Shown piece after piece: positions 45,232-56,784 of a stretch of DNA of 64,000 nt. Below the pieces are notes generated by a model that saw only the letters and a list, made by a program, of their open reading frames with translations, was not told where the DNA came from and searched no databases. The stretch covers positions 6,324,001 through 6,388,000 of the forward strand of contig JAFEKR010000001.1 in NCBI GenBank assembly GCA_019022495.1. The letters run 5' to 3'. The DNA is from Epichloe hybrida. Its lineage: Eukaryota > Ascomycota > Sordariomycetes > Hypocreales > Clavicipitaceae. Numbering within the stretch: position 1 is the stretch's first letter; the number at the start of each line of letters is the position of its first letter. A program made the position numbers and the translations under genes.

Positions 45232-47219
45232 ATGCTCGGGTGGATGATGAAGCGCGGCGAGAACGCGCCTGAGCCAGGAGATGGAGGTGCGGCAAGCAAC
45301 ATTATCTGAACAGGAGCGACGGAACTAACCAGTTGACTTGTACAGATACGACGCAAATCGACCAGCCAGATACTCCTGCTCCCGTCTTCGCAGCCAGGGC
45401 CTTGAAAAGCGCGCTGTTCGGCACACCACCGAAGCGGCCCCAAGACCGTCGGTCCCCGGGCAAATCTTCATCCCCCAAAAGTCGAAGCTCAGAGACACCA
45501 TTGAAGCCTCAGGGCATTCTTCTTACACCTGGGACCGCAACATCAAAGAGAAAGCGTGTCTCCTTTGGCCGGGATGTTCCGGGTGGATCAACCACCGAAC
45601 TCGACCGAATCACCGAGCTGGATGAACCAACCGAGACGGGACCCCTTCCGGCGCCAGACAGCAAAGTAGAACTAAATCCAACCCCCGAGGACGCCAAAAT
45701 TTCGGACGATGACTGGGAAGAGGAGGACGAGGATGGGGCCGAGGACAATGGCTCTTGCGACGTCACAGTGGATTTGAACGAACCACACTCGCAATCTGGT
45801 CGATACTGGAAGGAGGAATTTCTAAAGTATCACCAGGAGGCGAGGGCTGAGATGGAGAAATTGCTCAAGTATAAGCAACTGGCAAAGTCGTACGCTCAGC
45901 AAAAGGATGCCGAGGCCATACAGCTCGCCGAGAGGCTTCGAGACGAGCAGCAGCGCGTCATCAAGATGGAAAAGAAGATTGCGGAAAACGCATCTCAAAT
46001 AGTCACTCAGCACCGGCAATCGTCAGGAGAAGATCCCACAGAGCTGCTATGCAAGCTCACTAAGGAAACAACGCTCGCGGCTCAATACCGTCATCGCGTG
46101 CAAGACTTGGAGGCCCAGTTGGAAGAACTGCACACGCAAAGGGACAATGCAACAGCAGACAATGAGACACCGCGTCGTCGATACGCATCGACCCCTTCAG
46201 TGTCAGCGACACAAAAGACATTGACAGAGACCCGTCGAGAACTACGTCGAGCGCGATCGCAACTCAAGGAACTCGACTCCTTGCGCGACGAGGTATTTGG
46301 ACTAAAAATGCAGCTCAAGAAGGCCGAATTGCGACTGGTCGTCAATGAGAAGGAGGAGGCGCGCGCAGCAAGTGGTGGTCCGAGGGCCCAGGAACTGCGA
46401 ACTCTGCTCAAAGCCGCCAGGGATGAGGCGAAACGCAAGGATGAGGAGCTGCGACAACTTCAAGTCGACTTTGAGGCATACAGAACAGAAAGCGACGCTC
46501 GTGACGCCGACACAAAGGCAGTCTTGGAGCGTGCACATGCCAAGATTGCCGATCTCAAAAAGGAGGTCAAGTCGCTCAAGTCTGCTGCTGGCTCGGGCCA
46601 CGCAAGACCACACAGCTGGCACCCAAACACGAACAACGACGCGGAAATCAAGGAGACCAAGTCAGACGAGCTCATCAGAGATAACAATCCCCAGGCCACC
46701 GAACGACGAAGTTTGGACGAAACAGCGGCAGTGACCCGAAAAGGGGCACAACCGCGAACTTTGCGAGAAAAGTTCATGGCTGATGCCCCCTCGTCAAGAT
46801 CCAAAGTGAGAACAAGTGCAGCCGAGCCAACAAGTCTGGACAAGCCTAAGTGGCGGCCATTCGTGCCTCGGTCACCGAGAAACCGTGGCTGCCTCTCGGA
46901 CGGCATGGCACCCAAGGATTCCGTGCCACGAGCACTTTCCGTCCTGGACAACTCAATGCAACGTGATGACAACGCGGTTCCTCCTCCTTCTGCTGCTCCT
47001 ACTGCTGAAATAGACCTATTGTCGGATCGGTTTGAGCGACTAGGCGGTCCAGGTCCAAATAGCCGCATCAACAGCTTCAAGGTGGAAGACACGTCAAAGA
47101 GAACGCTGCCGCCGGAAAGACGAGCAGCAGCTCTTGCGAGGATTGAGAAGAGGCTGGCAGAGAAGAAGAAGCTGCGCAATCGAAGCGGCGCTTCCGACAA
47201 GGAGAATATACGGCCCTGA
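45232..47219 (+). CDS. Cut12-like spindle pole body protein
   Basis: Exons 45232-45286 and 45346-47219 (GTGCGG donor, AACTAACC branch, TACAG acceptor) give 642 residues. The first exon supplies MLGWMMKRGENAPEPGDG, and the second starts with DTTQIDQPDTPAPVFAARAL. This N-terminal block (TPAPVFAARALKSALFGTPP, then PQGILLTPGT and RKRVSFG) is the signature of fungal Cut12-type spindle-pole-formation proteins. A conserved RYWKEEFLKYHQEARAEMEK helix follows, then a long coiled coil (about 165-430) and a disordered basic tail ending in RSGASDKENIRP, which contains a KEN box. KRKRVSF resembles a PP1-docking RVxF motif, as known for Cut12. The likely role is spindle pole/centrosome control of mitotic entry. 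Confidence 0.85.
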
Positions 47220-47572
47220 GGATCCTTGGTTCCTTGGTGCTGCTGAGCCTTTTTTTTTTTCCTTTTTTTTTTTTTAATCGTTCATAATCAAATTAAGCAT
47301 GGAGTTCTGGATAAGGGTGGCCCGTCATGTTCATTATTATCTTGCCGGCAAGTTTGTATAGTCTGGTCGTACTTGGTTCCAGCCACTTGTTGTTTAGTAG
47401 TCAATTATGCATATGCATATGCATATGTATGTGTGTGTGTATTATTTGCGTCGCGCACCGCCAGCCTCCGATATTGATCAACTCTTGTCGAACGACCCAC
47501 CCTTTATCTTCAACCTCGCTCGCGTGACATGCTTTCCTCGCATACATTTCGCACACAAATCCCCCTCGCCCA
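47220..47572. promoter_or_regulatory. Promoter region of ureF with GATA-type sites and microsatellites
   Basis: The 353-bp gap holds poly-T runs, a (GCATAT)n/(GT)n microsatellite at about 47408-47442 and two TTATCT (AGATAA) sites at about 47337 and 47505. These fit the HGATAR consensus of nitrogen GATA factors such as AreA. Nitrogen control of urease accessory genes makes this plausible, but single hexamers are weak evidence. Confidence 0.3.
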
Positions 47573-48504
47573 ATGGACTCGGATGAGGATGGCGCAGCCT
47601 CTAAGAAAGATGAAATTGAAGATGAAATCATGGAGCTAGAGAAGCGCCTGGCTGCGGCAAAAGTGCGTCTCGGCAAGGCAGCGGCCTCGCCCTCGCCTTC
47701 ACTCCCATGTCAGTCTTATGATTCACCCCGTCCGTCGTTTCGCATCGCTCACCCCTCACCAATTATTATTTCCGTCCAGCACCGCTCGACTCGCCAACTC
47801 ACTACCTCCTCCTCCTGTCCGACTCCCAGCTGCCGATAGGCTCATTCGCATTCAGCAGCGGGCTGGAGTCGTATCTGGCGCACTCGCCTCGCCGCTCGAC
47901 CTTCTCGACCTTCCTCCCCCTCTCACTGTCCTCGTTTGCGGCCACGACCCTGCCGTTTGTCCTCGCGGGCCACCGGGACCCGTGCTCGCTCGTCTCCCTG
48001 GACGACCAGCTCGACGCGGCCGTCGTTTGTGCCGTCGGGAGGAGGGCCAGCGTCGCGCAGGGTCGAGCCCTCCTGTCCATCTGGGAGAGGTCCTTTCGCA
48101 AGACGCTGTGCGCTGCAAAGGCGGATCTGCCGGTCCTCAGGGAGTTTGGCGCGCTCCTCAGGGACGCGTCGGCGGCACACGACGACGTGCCGCCCGTGTC
48201 GGCGCATCTCGCGCCCCTTTTTGGCGTCATTTGCGGCGTCGTCGGCCTCACGGTGCAGCAGACGGCGTACGTGTACATGGTGGGCCATGTCAAGGCGCTG
48301 GTGTCGGCGGCGGTGAGGGCCAGCATGTTTGGTCCGTACCAGGCGCAGCGGGTGCTGGCGGGCGACGAGGTCCAGACGTTGATCACGAGGTTGATTGATC
48401 GGGAGTGGAACACGAGGGTCGAGGAGGCCGGGCAGAGCGTGCCGGTCATGGATCTGTGGATTGGGAGGCACGAGGTGCTGTACTCGAGGATATTCAATAG
48501 CTAG
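47573..48504 (+). CDS. ureF: Urease accessory protein UreF
   Basis: Exons 47573-47708 and 47780-48504 (GTCAGT donor) give 286 residues. The UreF core begins right after the splice: YLLLLSDSQLPIGSFAFSSG is the family signature. The all-alpha domain with GVVGLTVQQTAYVYM follows, then the conserved C-terminal RIFNS. UreF, with UreD/H and UreG, loads nickel into urease in the cytosol. The first exon adds a short acidic coiled-coil-like extension (EIEDEIMELEKRLAAAK) absent from bacterial UreF. It converges on the CWC2 gene, only 164 bp apart, with three A-tracts between. Confidence 0.92.
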
Positions 48505-48668
48505 TTGCGAGAAGTGAAGCGTGAACTTGTCCATCATGCTGGTATCATTGTAGAGAAAAAGAGAAGACAGAGAAGAGGAGAAAGAGAAAAAAAAAAAAAA
48601 AAAAATGCGAAAGCTATCTGGTGTACACTGCCGTCAAAAAAAAAAAAAAAAATAAGCGCAACGCCTGC

Positions 48669-49917
48669 CTATTCATCACTGTCGCTGTCATAAGATACAA
48701 GGGGACCCGGACAAGCTGCCGCGGTCTTGGGTTTCGGAGCCACGCCCACCTTGGCCCTGCTCAACGCCGCCAACGTGCTCCCGGAAAAGATGCCGCTCTT
48801 GTCCAGCGCCGTCGTCGTCGTTGGGACTTGGTGCGCCCCTGTCTGGCCGCCTTCTTCGAGCATCAAAGGCTCCTGGTATTCCACCTCAAACCCGTCGCGC
48901 CCAATGGGGTTCACCGCGTTCTTGCCTCGTGCAAAGTGTACTTGATCGGGCGCTTCATAGCCCTCCAGCCCATACCCGCTTTCGATGCGCCTTCGCTTCC
49001 GGGCTTCGGGGTCCTTGCCTTCGATTTCTGCCACAAACTCGGCCGGTAGCGCCCTGCGAATGGCCTCTGCAGCTTGCTCCTCGACTCGTCGCGCTTCTCG
49101 TGCTTGCGCCATCGGATTGGGGTCAGCGGTTGCCCATCGAACGTTGAGGATCTCGTCATTGTCCAGCGATTGGTGAGCCATGGCTTCTCTGGCAAATTGT
49201 GCGTTGGCCTCGTTGGTGTATGTGATGAAGCCGACTCCTCTGGTGTTCAACACTCGGACTGTTCTTCTCAGTTAGGCCTGCGCGCCAGACGAACCAGCAA
49301 GGAGTGGCATGGTGGACTAACTAACCTCTCTCAATCTGACCCCATTCTGCGAAATGACGCGCTATAATCTCCTCGATATCTTCGGATACGTGAATGCGCC
49401 CCACGTAAATGGTTCTGTTTTGTCGCATGAAGCTACCCACGCCACCCATGTCATCTCTGTAGTCGCTGAATTTTTCTCGTCCGAAACAATCCACGTTGGG
49501 GTTGAACAGGTCGAAGGTCCCCGGCAACCGGTGCAGGTTTGTGCAGTCCTGACCAAGCGGGCAGATGCCCCGTGCAAATCGCAAGCAGAAATAGCTGCCC
49601 GTCACCTTGTCACCCAGCGTATATCCGCTGTCCCTTGCTATGTTGCACCGTCCCTTGGCTTTGGTCTGTTGATAGGCTTCCCTGTCTCCTCCCGCCCACT
49701 TGTTGAACCAGATATTGTACGTCGTGCCGGTCTGTGGCGGCGGTTCTGAGCTGAATTCGCTAGGGTCCATCTGCACTCGAGCAGGTCGCTTCTTCTTGCG
49801 GATAATCTTCTTGACGACTCTCTTTTGCCCCGTCGCGGCTAGCGCCAGGGAATCTTTCTGTGTGCCGACGCCATCGGTAGCAGTCACCACGACGCTCTGC
49901 TCTTCCTGGTCGGCCAT
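48669..49917 (-). CDS. CWC2: Pre-mRNA-splicing factor Cwc2
   Basis: Exons 49917-49326 and 49258-48669 (GTTAGT donor, CCTAACTG branch) give 393 residues. A Torus-type CCCH zinc finger (YFCLRFARGICPLGQDCTNLH) is followed by an RRM with RNP1 (RGVGFITY) and RNP2 (RTIYVGRI). A C-terminal acidic SDSDE end completes the fungal form. Cwc2 is part of the Prp19-associated complex and contacts U6 snRNA and the intron at the spliceosome core. The ATG at 49917 was chosen over an upstream frame because conservation begins there. Confidence 0.94.
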
Positions 49918-50220
49918 GTTCTCTCGTAGAATGGGTGGGTGGAACTGTCCTGAAAGGCGAGGGAAGGGCTTGGGGAAGGGTGAGGTTGAGGTTCGCAAGC
50001 GGTGGCGCCGCAACGAAGCTGGGCGAGAAAACAGCAGGCGGTGAACATTCTGGCCCCGCCACGATTTGTTTCTGCCAGCTTGGGGTCGTCCACACCAACC
50101 CCCACCCTATTATCTCGAATTCGTCCATCTCGATATAACATAGCATATTTCAATTCTGTACTAGGAAAAACAAAAAAAAAGAAAGACGGTAAGCCGTCTA
50201 TAAATCAAACGAAACAGAGT
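49918..50220. promoter_or_regulatory. Divergent promoter of CWC2 and the DRG-family GTPase
   Basis: About 300 bp shared by two housekeeping genes. An A-rich tract (50165-50185) precedes the right-hand start. No specific site was recognised. Confidence 0.4.
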
Positions 50221-51766
50221 ATGGTCAACATTACAGAAAAGATCAAGGAGTGAGTCCTCCACCAGACACCCTGTGTGACCCAATAGGACCGGACGGAGCT
50301 AGCTAACCATGAACAAACAGGATTGAGGATGAGATGAGGAGGACGCAAAGTACGTACCTCTGCCCTTTATGCCGCCATATCGCCATTGAAAACATGATCG
50401 TGAATCCCTCTCATGTCCAGATTTCACGCGCTGCCCAAGGACACTCGATTCCCCTCGGCCTTTCCGTATCAATGCTAACATGACGCAGAAAACAAGGCCA
50501 CGGGTACGCACTGCTCCACGCAACTCCATCTCACGCCCAACTGACATGAACAAAGAATATCACCTTGGTTTATTAAAAGGGTGAGCCTCCGACCCCCGAC
50601 TCCCGACCCCCGACCCCCGACCCCCGAAAAAAACCAGCGCAAAAGTCGCATCGCAGAAAACTCACTCGCCCGTTCCCACCAGTAAACTCGCCCGCCTCCG
50701 CGCCCAATTATTAGAACCCGGCCCAGGAGCCGGCGGCGGCGGCGGCTCCGGCTTCGACGTCAGCAAGAGCGGCGACGCGCGAATCTCGCTCGTAGGATTC
50801 CCATCCGTCGGCAAATCAACCTTTTTATCAAAGGTGACCAAGACCCGATCAGAAGTCGCCTCGTACGCATTCACGACCCTCACAGCCATCCCCGGCGTCC
50901 TCGAGTACGGCGGCGCTGAGATCCAACTCCTCGATCTCCCCGGCATCATCGAGGGTGCCGCCGAGGGCAAGGGCCGAGGCCGTCAGGTCATTTCCGCCGC
51001 CAAGACGAGCGATCTGATCCTCATGGTGCTGGATGCTACGAAACGCGCCGAGCAGCGGGCCCTGCTGGAAGCCGAATTGGAAGCCGTCGGCATTCGATTG
51101 AATCGCGAACCCCCGTGTGTTCCTACTCTTCCCCCCCCCCGCGCTCCGACTCGTCGCTGACACTGTTGTTCTCCTCGCAGCAACATCTATCTCAAACCCA
51201 AAAAAGCAGGCGGCATGAAAATCACCTTCCAGACGCCCCCGAAACGTCTCGACGAGAAGATGCTCTACAACATCCTCCGCGACTACAAAATCCTCAACTG
51301 CGAAGTCCTGGTGCGTGACGAAAACGCCACCGTCGACGACTTCATCGACGTCATCATGAAGGACCACCGCAAGTACATCAAGTGCCTGTATGTGTACAAC
51401 AAGATTGATAGCGTTTCGCTCGATTTCCTGGACAGTCTGGCGCGGGAGCCGCAAACCGTCGTCATGAGCTGCGAGTTGGACCTGGGCATCCAGGATGTGA
51501 TTGACCGCTGCTGGAAGGAGCTCAAGCTGATTAGGGTATACACGAAGCGCAAGGCCGTGGAGCCCGACTTTGGCGAGGCCTTGATTGTGCGAAGTAACAG
51601 CAGCATCGAGGATGTGTGTGACCGGATCCATCGCACCCTCAAGGATACCTTCAAGTATGCGCTGGTGTGGGGCGCCAGTGCGAGACATGTTCCGCAGCGC
51701 GTGGGGTTGGGCCACGTTGTTGCAGATGAAGATGTGGTTTACATAGTCAGTGGATGGAAGGCATAA
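50221..51766 (+). CDS. DRG-family GTPase (Rbg1/Rbg2, developmentally regulated GTP-binding protein)
   Basis: Six exons close to 371 residues: 50221-50249, 50321-50349, 50489-50503, 50556-50580, 50683-51114, 51181-51766. The first four are only 29, 29, 15 and 25 nt, yet together spell the conserved N-terminal helix ([20 protein letters not shown], then HLGLLKG). The G domain has GFPSVGKST (G1), a TTL switch (G2), DLPGIIEGA (G3) and NKID (G4); a C-terminal TGS domain ends [22 protein letters not shown] proteins bind translating ribosomes together with Tma46/Gir2-type partners. Features such as NIYLKPKK and VLDATK lean towards the Rbg2/DRG2 branch, but I cannot settle it. Intron 4 contains CCCCGAC repeats. 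Confidence 0.92.
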
Positions 51767-52222
51767 TCAAACATGTCACCTGAAACCCTTCTTCATCGAC
51801 GAGTGCGGCTGCTGGTGGTGAAAGTTTTGCGTCATTCATTGTCCCAACAAAAGAGAGTCCCAACGTATTCCTCTCCATTTCCGGGTCGTCACTCGAAAGC
51901 ACATGCCGCCCTCATCACAGACCAATATCATCATAAAACCAAACAGCATCTAATACAAGGAACTCGAGTTCCGAATCATGTTCCCTTTTCACAAACAATT
52001 TGTCAAAAGTGTTTCTATAGTTCCGTAACGCCAGTTCCCTCAGACCCCCCCCCCCCCCGGATTCGTGTCCAAAAACTGCCAAACTAGTCTCGATGATTCA
52101 AGACCAAGGAACAAAACCTTCCCCACCTGCGTGCAAGGACAAGAAAAAGAAAAAGAAAAAAAGCCCGGGGGGGGAGGCAAGCACTAGACCAGCCTCTGAT
52201 GTACAACGAGCCGCAAAATATT
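51767..52222. other. Intergenic: convergent 3' flanks
   Basis: About 455 bp between the ends of the DRG-type and Spo12-like genes. An oligo-C run lies near 52047 and an AAGAAAAAG tract near 52140. No gene. Confidence 0.5.
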
Positions 52223-52712
52223 CTACTGCTGAATGGATCGCGCGCCAAGGGCATTCTCGCCAGTGAGTTTCTTAACGCTCGCCTGGGCAAACAGCGACTT
52301 GGGCTTGGCTCTGTTTGAAAAGAAGAAGTAAAAGACGGTCAGCAATCGTCATCCCATCTCATGCCAAAGGGGCAACATACTTGCTCGCATGCTTGTTTCT
52401 CAAAGCATTGATCTTGGCCGTGCAAGGGCTCATGATGTTGTCCGACGGAGAAACATATTGCTTGGTCCTATACACAGCATCAGTCAATCTGCTGGTGCTG
52501 GCGACGCATCCGCCAAGACTGCCTCTCGGAGAAATATCCTTCTTCTTCGACGACGACGACGACGATGATGATTGCGCAAGGACAACGTACGGCTCAGCAG
52601 CCATCTTGGACTGGAACATCTGGCGATGGTACTCCATGCTCTTAACGTCCTTGCCAGACTGGTGCTGCTCCACAGGAGCATTGACGTCCCTGTCACCGAG
52701 GATGCCCGACAT
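52223..52712 (-). CDS. Spo12-family mitotic exit regulator
   Basis: Exons 52712-52381 and 52310-52223 (GTATGT donor, AACAG acceptor) give 139 residues. The Spo12 domain is the only conserved block: YVSPSDNIMSPCTAKINALR followed by NKHASKAKPKSLFAQ. The rest is low complexity, including an eight-serine run. Spo12/Bns1 proteins act in the FEAR network that releases Cdc14 at anaphase; the two SP sites in the block are known phosphorylation positions in the family. A run of about 20 A residues ends four bases before the ATG on the coding strand, an unusual leader. Confidence 0.75.
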
Positions 52713-53650
52713 GTCTTTTTTTTTTTTTTTTTTTCGTGTAGGGCGTGTAGGGTCGAGGCGAGGCAGTTCTCTTGGATTCTTTTGTTCTTTCGCGTAGGAC
52801 GACCAGCGTTGGATATATGTTTCTGCGTGGCGGGGGAAAAGCGCAAGCAAGCAGCAGTGGTCAGGACGAGAGTGAACTAAATAATCTTTGGCCTCGGGTG
52901 ATGGGTGATGGGTGGTTGGGGGAGGGTTCGGCCAAACTTACCAGATACCCTAAAAACAGTACTTTGTTCTGGCGTCTTGTTGTGATGTGTTGGCAAAGAG
53001 AGGATACAATGTGTCCAGGATGTTTGGGTCTGGTATAACACGACTTCATGCAGCATGCGGAAGAGGGAGAATTGGAAAACTATTAGTGGTAATGAGCGGT
53101 GCACGCTTCCCTGTATAGCGCAAGGCGTGTGTGGTCTGGGCAACCGGATCATGGAGGGTGGGAAAGAAATCACTCCTTTGGTCGGTTGGCGGGGCAACGG
53201 GTGTATGCAAGGCCGGGGACAAGAAGAGTCATCGTCATCATCGGGAATGTGGTTGGGTGGGGAAGGCGCGGGCCACCAACCTGCAGTCAGGCAGAGTTCC
53301 GGATTGCCCCGTGCGCATGCCACCATATAATATGTACAATGTAATAAATAGCATGCGCGCGGGGCAGGAGCACGCATGCATGGCTGGCATTGTCATGGCA
53401 ATTCCGTAATCCGTAGTAGCATTTGAATTCGATAACGGCGGTGTGTTTGGCGTGGTGAACCATGTCGTCCAACGAACCAACCATGTGGAAGGAGTACATG
53501 CACGATATACTACTTGCATGAAGATGAAGACTGTGAGTCATGTTGCTTCGTACCCGATTTTCACGGATAGACGTTGGAACCCGTCATGGTTAGAGACGGG
53601 TCTCCTTTTATCCATCCATTCACTCCCTCTTCTCCCAAAAAGCCCCTTTG
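52713..53650. other. Intergenic: promoter of Spo12-like gene
   Basis: About 940 bp. It contains GATGGGTGATGGGTG repeats (about 52899-52916), a GCATGC-rich stretch (53300-53385) and no supportable gene. The many short frames lack family features. Confidence 0.5.
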
Positions 53651-55153
53651 CTACATCTTGGCCGCGTGACGAATCCTTGCACCAGGCTGCGCCGTCTTGG
53701 TCCCATGCGTCTTCATCAGCTCGGCCGTCTTGGCCTGCTGTCTCAGGATCTTCTCAGTAGTCCCCTTGCCGCGCTTGTTCTCGTTCTTGCCCAGCTGCTG
53801 CAGGTGCACTTCGTCCGGACCATCGGCCAGACGCAGGGTTCGGATGCCTGCCCACATGTTGGCCAGCGGAGTGTCCTGACAGACGCCAGCACCACCAAAT
53901 GACTGGATGGCACTGTCAATCACGGTCAGGGCGGTCTGGGGGATCAGGACCTTGGCCTGGGCGATCTCCTTGAGAGCCTTCTTGGGGCCGAGCTGGTCCA
54001 TCTTGTGAGCGGCGTTGAGGACAATCAGACGAGCGGCGTCGATCTCGATGCGAGACTTGGCAATCCACTCGAGGATGACGCCGTGCTCGCGAAGGAGCTT
54101 GCCAAAGGGCTTCTTGCGCTCATCGTTGACACGCAGGAGCATCCAATCCAGAGCGACTTCGGACTGTGCGTCTTTGCTGTTAGATATTGATGATGGAGTA
54201 AAGAGGAAAGGGAAAACAAAACGTACGGCGCCAATGCTACGCATAGCGTGGTGAATTCGACCGGGTCCCAGACGACCTTGGATAATCTCAAAGCCGCGTC
54301 CCTCGCCGAGAACCATGCTGCTCGCAGGAACTCTCACATTGGTAAAAGTCAAGTGCCCGTGTCCGTGGGGCGCGTCATCGTATCCGTACACCTTGAGCAT
54401 GCGCTCAATCTTGATGCCCGGCGTGTCGGCAGGCACCAGCACCACAGACTGCTGCCTATAGGGGTCCTTGTGGCTCTTGTCCGTCTTGCCCATGACAATG
54501 TAAATCTTGCAACGCGGATCGCCAGCCCCGCTGGACCACCACTTCTGCCCATTCAGCACGTACTCGTTGCCCTCGCGTCTAATGTCCATCTCAATGTTGG
54601 TCGCGTCCGACGAAGCCACCTGGGGCTCCGTCATGAGGAAAGCCGATCGGATCTTGCCGTCCATCAGAGGCTTCAGCCACTGCTGCTTCTGGGCATCGTC
54701 GCCATACTTGGCCAAGACTTCCATGTTGCCGGTATCGGGAGCCGCGCAGTTGCACGCCTCGGACGCACTGCGCGAGCGACCGAGCCATTCGGCCATGATG
54801 CCGTACTCGAGGTTGGTCCAGCCGGGTGATTCCTTATAGTGGCCCTTGGGCAGGAACATGTTCCAGAGACCCAACCTCTTGGCCTTTTCCTTGAGCTCTT
54901 CGATAATAGGAGGGTGGTTTTCCCAGCGCGCATCGCCCTCGCCGACCTGGGCCTCCAAGACGGGATCAGCTGGGATGCATTCCTCCTCGACAAACTTGGC
55001 CACCACATCAATCATTGCTTTGGCCTCATCGCTCACCAAATGGGAGACCTACAGGATTGGGAGGTTAGCATGCCAGAGCGCAGCCCATCGAATGGCGCAT
55101 CCGGACAATGACAACGGGCGGACACGTACCACGGCGGGGATCTTGGCCGACAT
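53651..55153 (-). CDS. Acyl-CoA dehydrogenase (ACAD10/11-like), probably peroxisomal
   Basis: Exons 55153-55130, 55048-54227 and 54163-53651 give 452 residues. The FAD/acyl-CoA fold shows FLMTEPQVASSDATNIE (flavin-contact strand), WWSSGAGDPRC, the GRLGPGRIHHAMR signature and the C-terminal SFGGAGVCQDTPLANMW. This matches the ACAD10/11 branch that handles long or branched acyl-CoAs in beta-oxidation. The protein ends AKM, which fits the [SAC][KRH][LM] peroxisomal PTS1 rule, and no mitochondrial presequence is seen, so a peroxisomal site is inferred. The second acceptor was placed at CACAG|TCC to keep IGASEVALDWM in frame; three closely spaced AGs there leave minor doubt. Confidence 0.9.
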
Positions 55154-55800
55154 GATGGGCTAGTATGTGTGAAGTGAAGAAGACCAGGACAGTTGTGCGC
55201 CGCCGTTGAACTTGATTAAGTACTCGGTAGTACGGGCCAAGGAACCGAGGTTCCAGTGGGTGGGTCGTGTCAGGATTACCCGTCTGGGGGATTCGCCGCA
55301 AGCCTCGGTAAAATATGGGTCGAGTTTCGGGTTCTCGCCGATCGAGCTGACGAATTAGTCAGTCCATCTTTTCATGTCACTTTCAATTTGCTTACATTTT
55401 GCAGCAATGTAGCGAATTTTACGGCTCAGTACATCACACGTGTCTGGTCAATGTATTGTCTGGAATGCAGCCTGTCAGGCAAAACCCATCTTATTCGATA
55501 TCTCAGGCGATCCCACTCTCATCATCGATCCACAACACGCCCCATCAACATAAACGACTCAATATTGGGACAGGCACCACAGCCAAGAGGCGAATCGAAA
55601 AGACGGTCATTAAAAACACTCACATAACGAGACGAGGAAAAAAAAACCCTCTACACTCTGTAGTCTACATCGATAACGAGTCTCCATCCCCAGCATTAAA
55701 GGTCTCCTCTTCATTTACGGTTATGCTGCTTCGAAACCACCGGGCAAAAATGCCCATTGTACAATCTTGACATTACCCCACAACACCTCCGCCCGCTCGT
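55154..55800. other. Intergenic: promoter of acyl-CoA dehydrogenase and 3' flank of ypt7
   Basis: About 650 bp. It contains CCTCGGTA/ACCGAGG inverted fragments around 55239 and 55303. No gene is supported. Confidence 0.5.
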
Positions 55801-56784
55801 CTAGCAAGCGCAGCCGTCTCGGTCGTTTTCGAGGGAAATGTTGATTGGGTCGTCAAAGTCGCCGCTGAACTCTTCCGACTCTTCCTGGGCAAGGGCATTC
55901 CGGGCAATGACTACGCTTTGTTAGTACAGGGGAAGGAGGTGGTGGCAGAAGGATCGAGTCGACTTGCCCTCGAACGCTTGGTCGATATTGATGGCCTCCT
56001 TTGCACTCGTCTCGAAGTAGGGGATGTCGCCCTTGGATTGGCAAAAAGTCATGGCACGCTTGTTGGAGATCTGTTCTTCATCAGTCATGTTTCACTCATC
56101 GACAGACAAAGGAAGTCGAGTTGGTGCCTTACCACTCGCTTGCTCTCCTCGACATCAATCTTGTTGCCAAGAACAACCTAGACACTGTTAGATTCCGTAG
56201 ACCCATGACAGCACGAAGTACCCACAAATGGAAAGTTGGGGGGATCTCGGGGCGAGGCCTGGATCAAAAACTCGTCCCTCCAGCTGTCAAGCGCCTCGAA
56301 GCTCTTGGCATTGTTGACATCGTAGACCAGCACGCAGCAGTCGGCGCCGCGGTAAAAGGCAACCCCCAGCGATTGAAATCGCTCCTGGCCGGCGGTATCC
56401 CAGAGCTGTCCCGCATGCATCAGTCAGGAGAGTCGTCCACCGTCGTCGTTCGAGAGGGGAGGGGAGGGCTCAAACCCACCTGCATGGTGACTTGTCTGTC
56501 ATCAACCATGACCTCTCGCGTCAGGAAGTCGGCCCCGATGGTGGCCTTGTAGCTCGCACTAAACTTTTTCTTGACCTGTTTGCAAACCCATCAGCATCAC
56601 TCCGAAATGGCAGTGGTTGCCAAGACGGCCGTTCGTACATATTGGTTCATCAAGCTCGTCTTGCCGACACCGCTATCTCCGAGGATAATAACCTGCCGCC
56701 CGTCAGTACCTGTTGTGCAGCCGGGACGCGGGCCCACCCCTGGTTCACCTATACCTTGAGAAGGACCTTCTTCCGCGAAGACAT
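55801..56784 (-). CDS. YPT7: Rab7-family GTPase Ypt7
   Basis: Seven exons (56784-56755, 56692-56639, 56575-56480, 56405-56226, 56177-56133, 56070-55968, 55910-55801) give 205 residues, close to the length of yeast Ypt7. GTPase motifs are GDSGVGKTS (P-loop), ATIGADF (switch I), [13 protein letters not shown] (switch II), GNKIDVEE and [10 protein letters not shown]. The C-terminus GCAC provides the double-geranylgeranyl CxC signal. Ypt7 controls fusion at late endosomes, vacuoles and autophagosomes. The sixth intron has a GC-AG pair (GCAAGT donor, ACTAAC branch point). The highly intron-dense structure is typical of fungal Rab genes. Confidence 0.95.
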
